This document shows, piece after piece, positions 33,599 through 34,007 of a stretch of 34,007 nucleotides of DNA. The DNA comes from an uncultured Eubacteriales bacterium (GTDB lineage: Bacteria > Bacillota > Clostridia > Lachnospirales > Lachnospiraceae). A program made the translations under genes and the position numbers. The notes below the pieces were generated by a model. It was given only the letters and a program-made list of their open reading frames with translations. It did not search any database and was not told the DNA's origin. Numbering within the stretch: the first letter of the stretch is position 1; each line of letters starts with the position of its first letter. The stretch is from contig CASFID010000011.1 in the NCBI GenBank assembly GCA_949294665.1, forward strand, positions 1 through 34,007. Direction: 5' to 3'.

Positions 33599-33688
33599 AT
33601 CGAGCAGGAGGGGAGTAATTCACTCCCCTCCTCTCACAGAACCGTACGGTTCTCATATATGGCATTCTCGTATATGGCGCTTTCAATA
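33599..33688 (-). mobile_element. Group II intron 3'-end-like remnant (domains V/VI)
   Basis: The minus strand reads TTGAAAGCGCCATATACGAG, then ACCGTACGGTTCTGTGAGAG, a 10-bp GGAGGGGAGT/ACTCCCCTCC hairpin and CTCGAT. This strongly recalls the domain V-VI end of bacterial group II introns, including GTGAGAGG and the terminal CTCGAY. The domain V part is altered: an imperfect 15-base direct repeat is inserted (33652-33681). No reverse transcriptase gene or 5' end is present, so only a fragment remains. Confidence 0.55.
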
Positions 33689-33735
33689 GCTGACGCTTAC
33701 GTTCCACTCTGTAAGCAAAAACATCAGGATTCTAC

Positions 33736-34007
33736 TTACTGCAGTATTCTCTTCACCTGTTCGATCGACAGCTCACATTTTTCTGCGATCTGTTCCGGCG
33801 AATCGCCCTGAGCGTACAGACGCAGCGCTTCTTTTGCAAGACGGATGCCTTTGTCCATACCCTGTCGCATACCTTGCTGCATACCCTGTCGTACGCCCTC
33901 TGCCCTTCCTCTGCTGTCAGCCTCTTTCAATTCTTCTGCAAACAATTCTTTTAATGCATCGCACATCTTCTTCTCCACCTCCATCTGTTCCCAGTTTGCC
34001 CGCGTAA
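33736..34007 (-). CDS. Rpn/PD-(D/E)XK nuclease-like protein, C-terminal part (runs off window)
   Basis: At least 90 codons; the frame is open to the right edge (TRANWEQ precedes the first Met), so the gene starts beyond the window. The block TRANWEQMEVEKKMCDALKE and ELFAEELKEADSRGR is essentially identical to the C-terminal region of the gene at 22646-23485. Copy 2 differs by a short repeated segment (RQGMQQGMRQGMDKG) where copy 1 has RQGVQ. The tail DSPEQIAEKCELSIEQVKRIL has the same small helix-turn-helix-like form. The nuclease core lies outside the window. Confidence 0.75.
   Translation of the reverse strand, partial: TRANWEQMEVEKKMCDALKELFAEELKEADSRGRAEGVRQGMQQGMRQGMDKGIRLAKEALRLYAQGDSPEQIAEKCELSIEQVKRILQ

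Noticed and set aside
1-34007. CRISPR array, prophage or toxin-antitoxin system
   Set aside because: No regularly spaced direct repeats, no phage structural or integrase genes and no recognisable toxin-antitoxin pair were seen.

Overview
The window reads as a chromosomal segment of an anaerobic, spore-forming Gram-positive (Clostridia, most likely a gut Lachnospiraceae). Supporting signs are a SpoIID/SpoIIQ sporulation pair, CwlD- and GH18-type wall hydrolases, MecA, a PerR plus rubrerythrin peroxide cluster, a T-box leader on ileS, AGGAGG-type ribosome sites and many consensus sigma-A promoters. The species cannot be fixed from the sequence.

Left part (1-7.6 kb, almost all minus strand): the 5' end of a 16S rRNA gene running off the left edge, its leader and tandem promoters, a tRNA-Ser(GCU) with its own perfect promoter, then plsC, a dCMP deaminase, upp, a Sua5-type threonylcarbamoyl-AMP synthase fused to an LMW-phosphatase-like domain that has lost its catalytic cysteine, cwlD, an SH3/GH18 spore-wall type hydrolase and a small unknown gene. 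Middle (7.8-16 kb): mecA, a DUF1858 protein, a 550-bp AT-rich gap with three perfect DnaA boxes, a secreted NlpC/P60 hydrolase, the perR-reverse rubrerythrin-rubrerythrin cluster with two PerR-box-like sites, a GIY-YIG protein gene lying between two long inverted repeats, spoIIQ, spoIID and a membrane protein.

Then glgP and ileS, with ileS preceded by an 860-nt leader. That leader holds a promoter, an isoleucine T-box (specifier AUC) and, between the T-box terminator and the start codon, two inverted copies of a palindromic element whose stems differ in sequence but stay paired. 

Right part (22.6-34 kb) is accessory in character: two Rpn/PD-(D/E)XK-like genes in the same orientation flank a truncated helD helicase gene and a metabolic island. 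The island has a divergent layout around a Crp/Fnr-type regulator. On the left, transcribed leftward, are an APC amino-acid permease (frameshifted), a CocE/S15-like hydrolase, aspartate ammonia-lyase and a multi-spanning transporter. On the right, transcribed rightward, is a second, paralogous hydrolase. Both hydrolases keep the nucleophile motif GYSYFG but lack the usual Asp and His motifs of CocE. The inferred role is uptake and breakdown of an amino-acid derivative ending in aspartate to fumarate; the substrate is unknown. A group II intron 3'-end-like remnant separates the island from the right Rpn gene.

The most unusual signals are the covarying palindromic pair, the atypical hydrolase island, the pseudophosphatase fusion, and three genes whose Shine-Dalgarno sequence is buried in a hairpin directly before the start codon.
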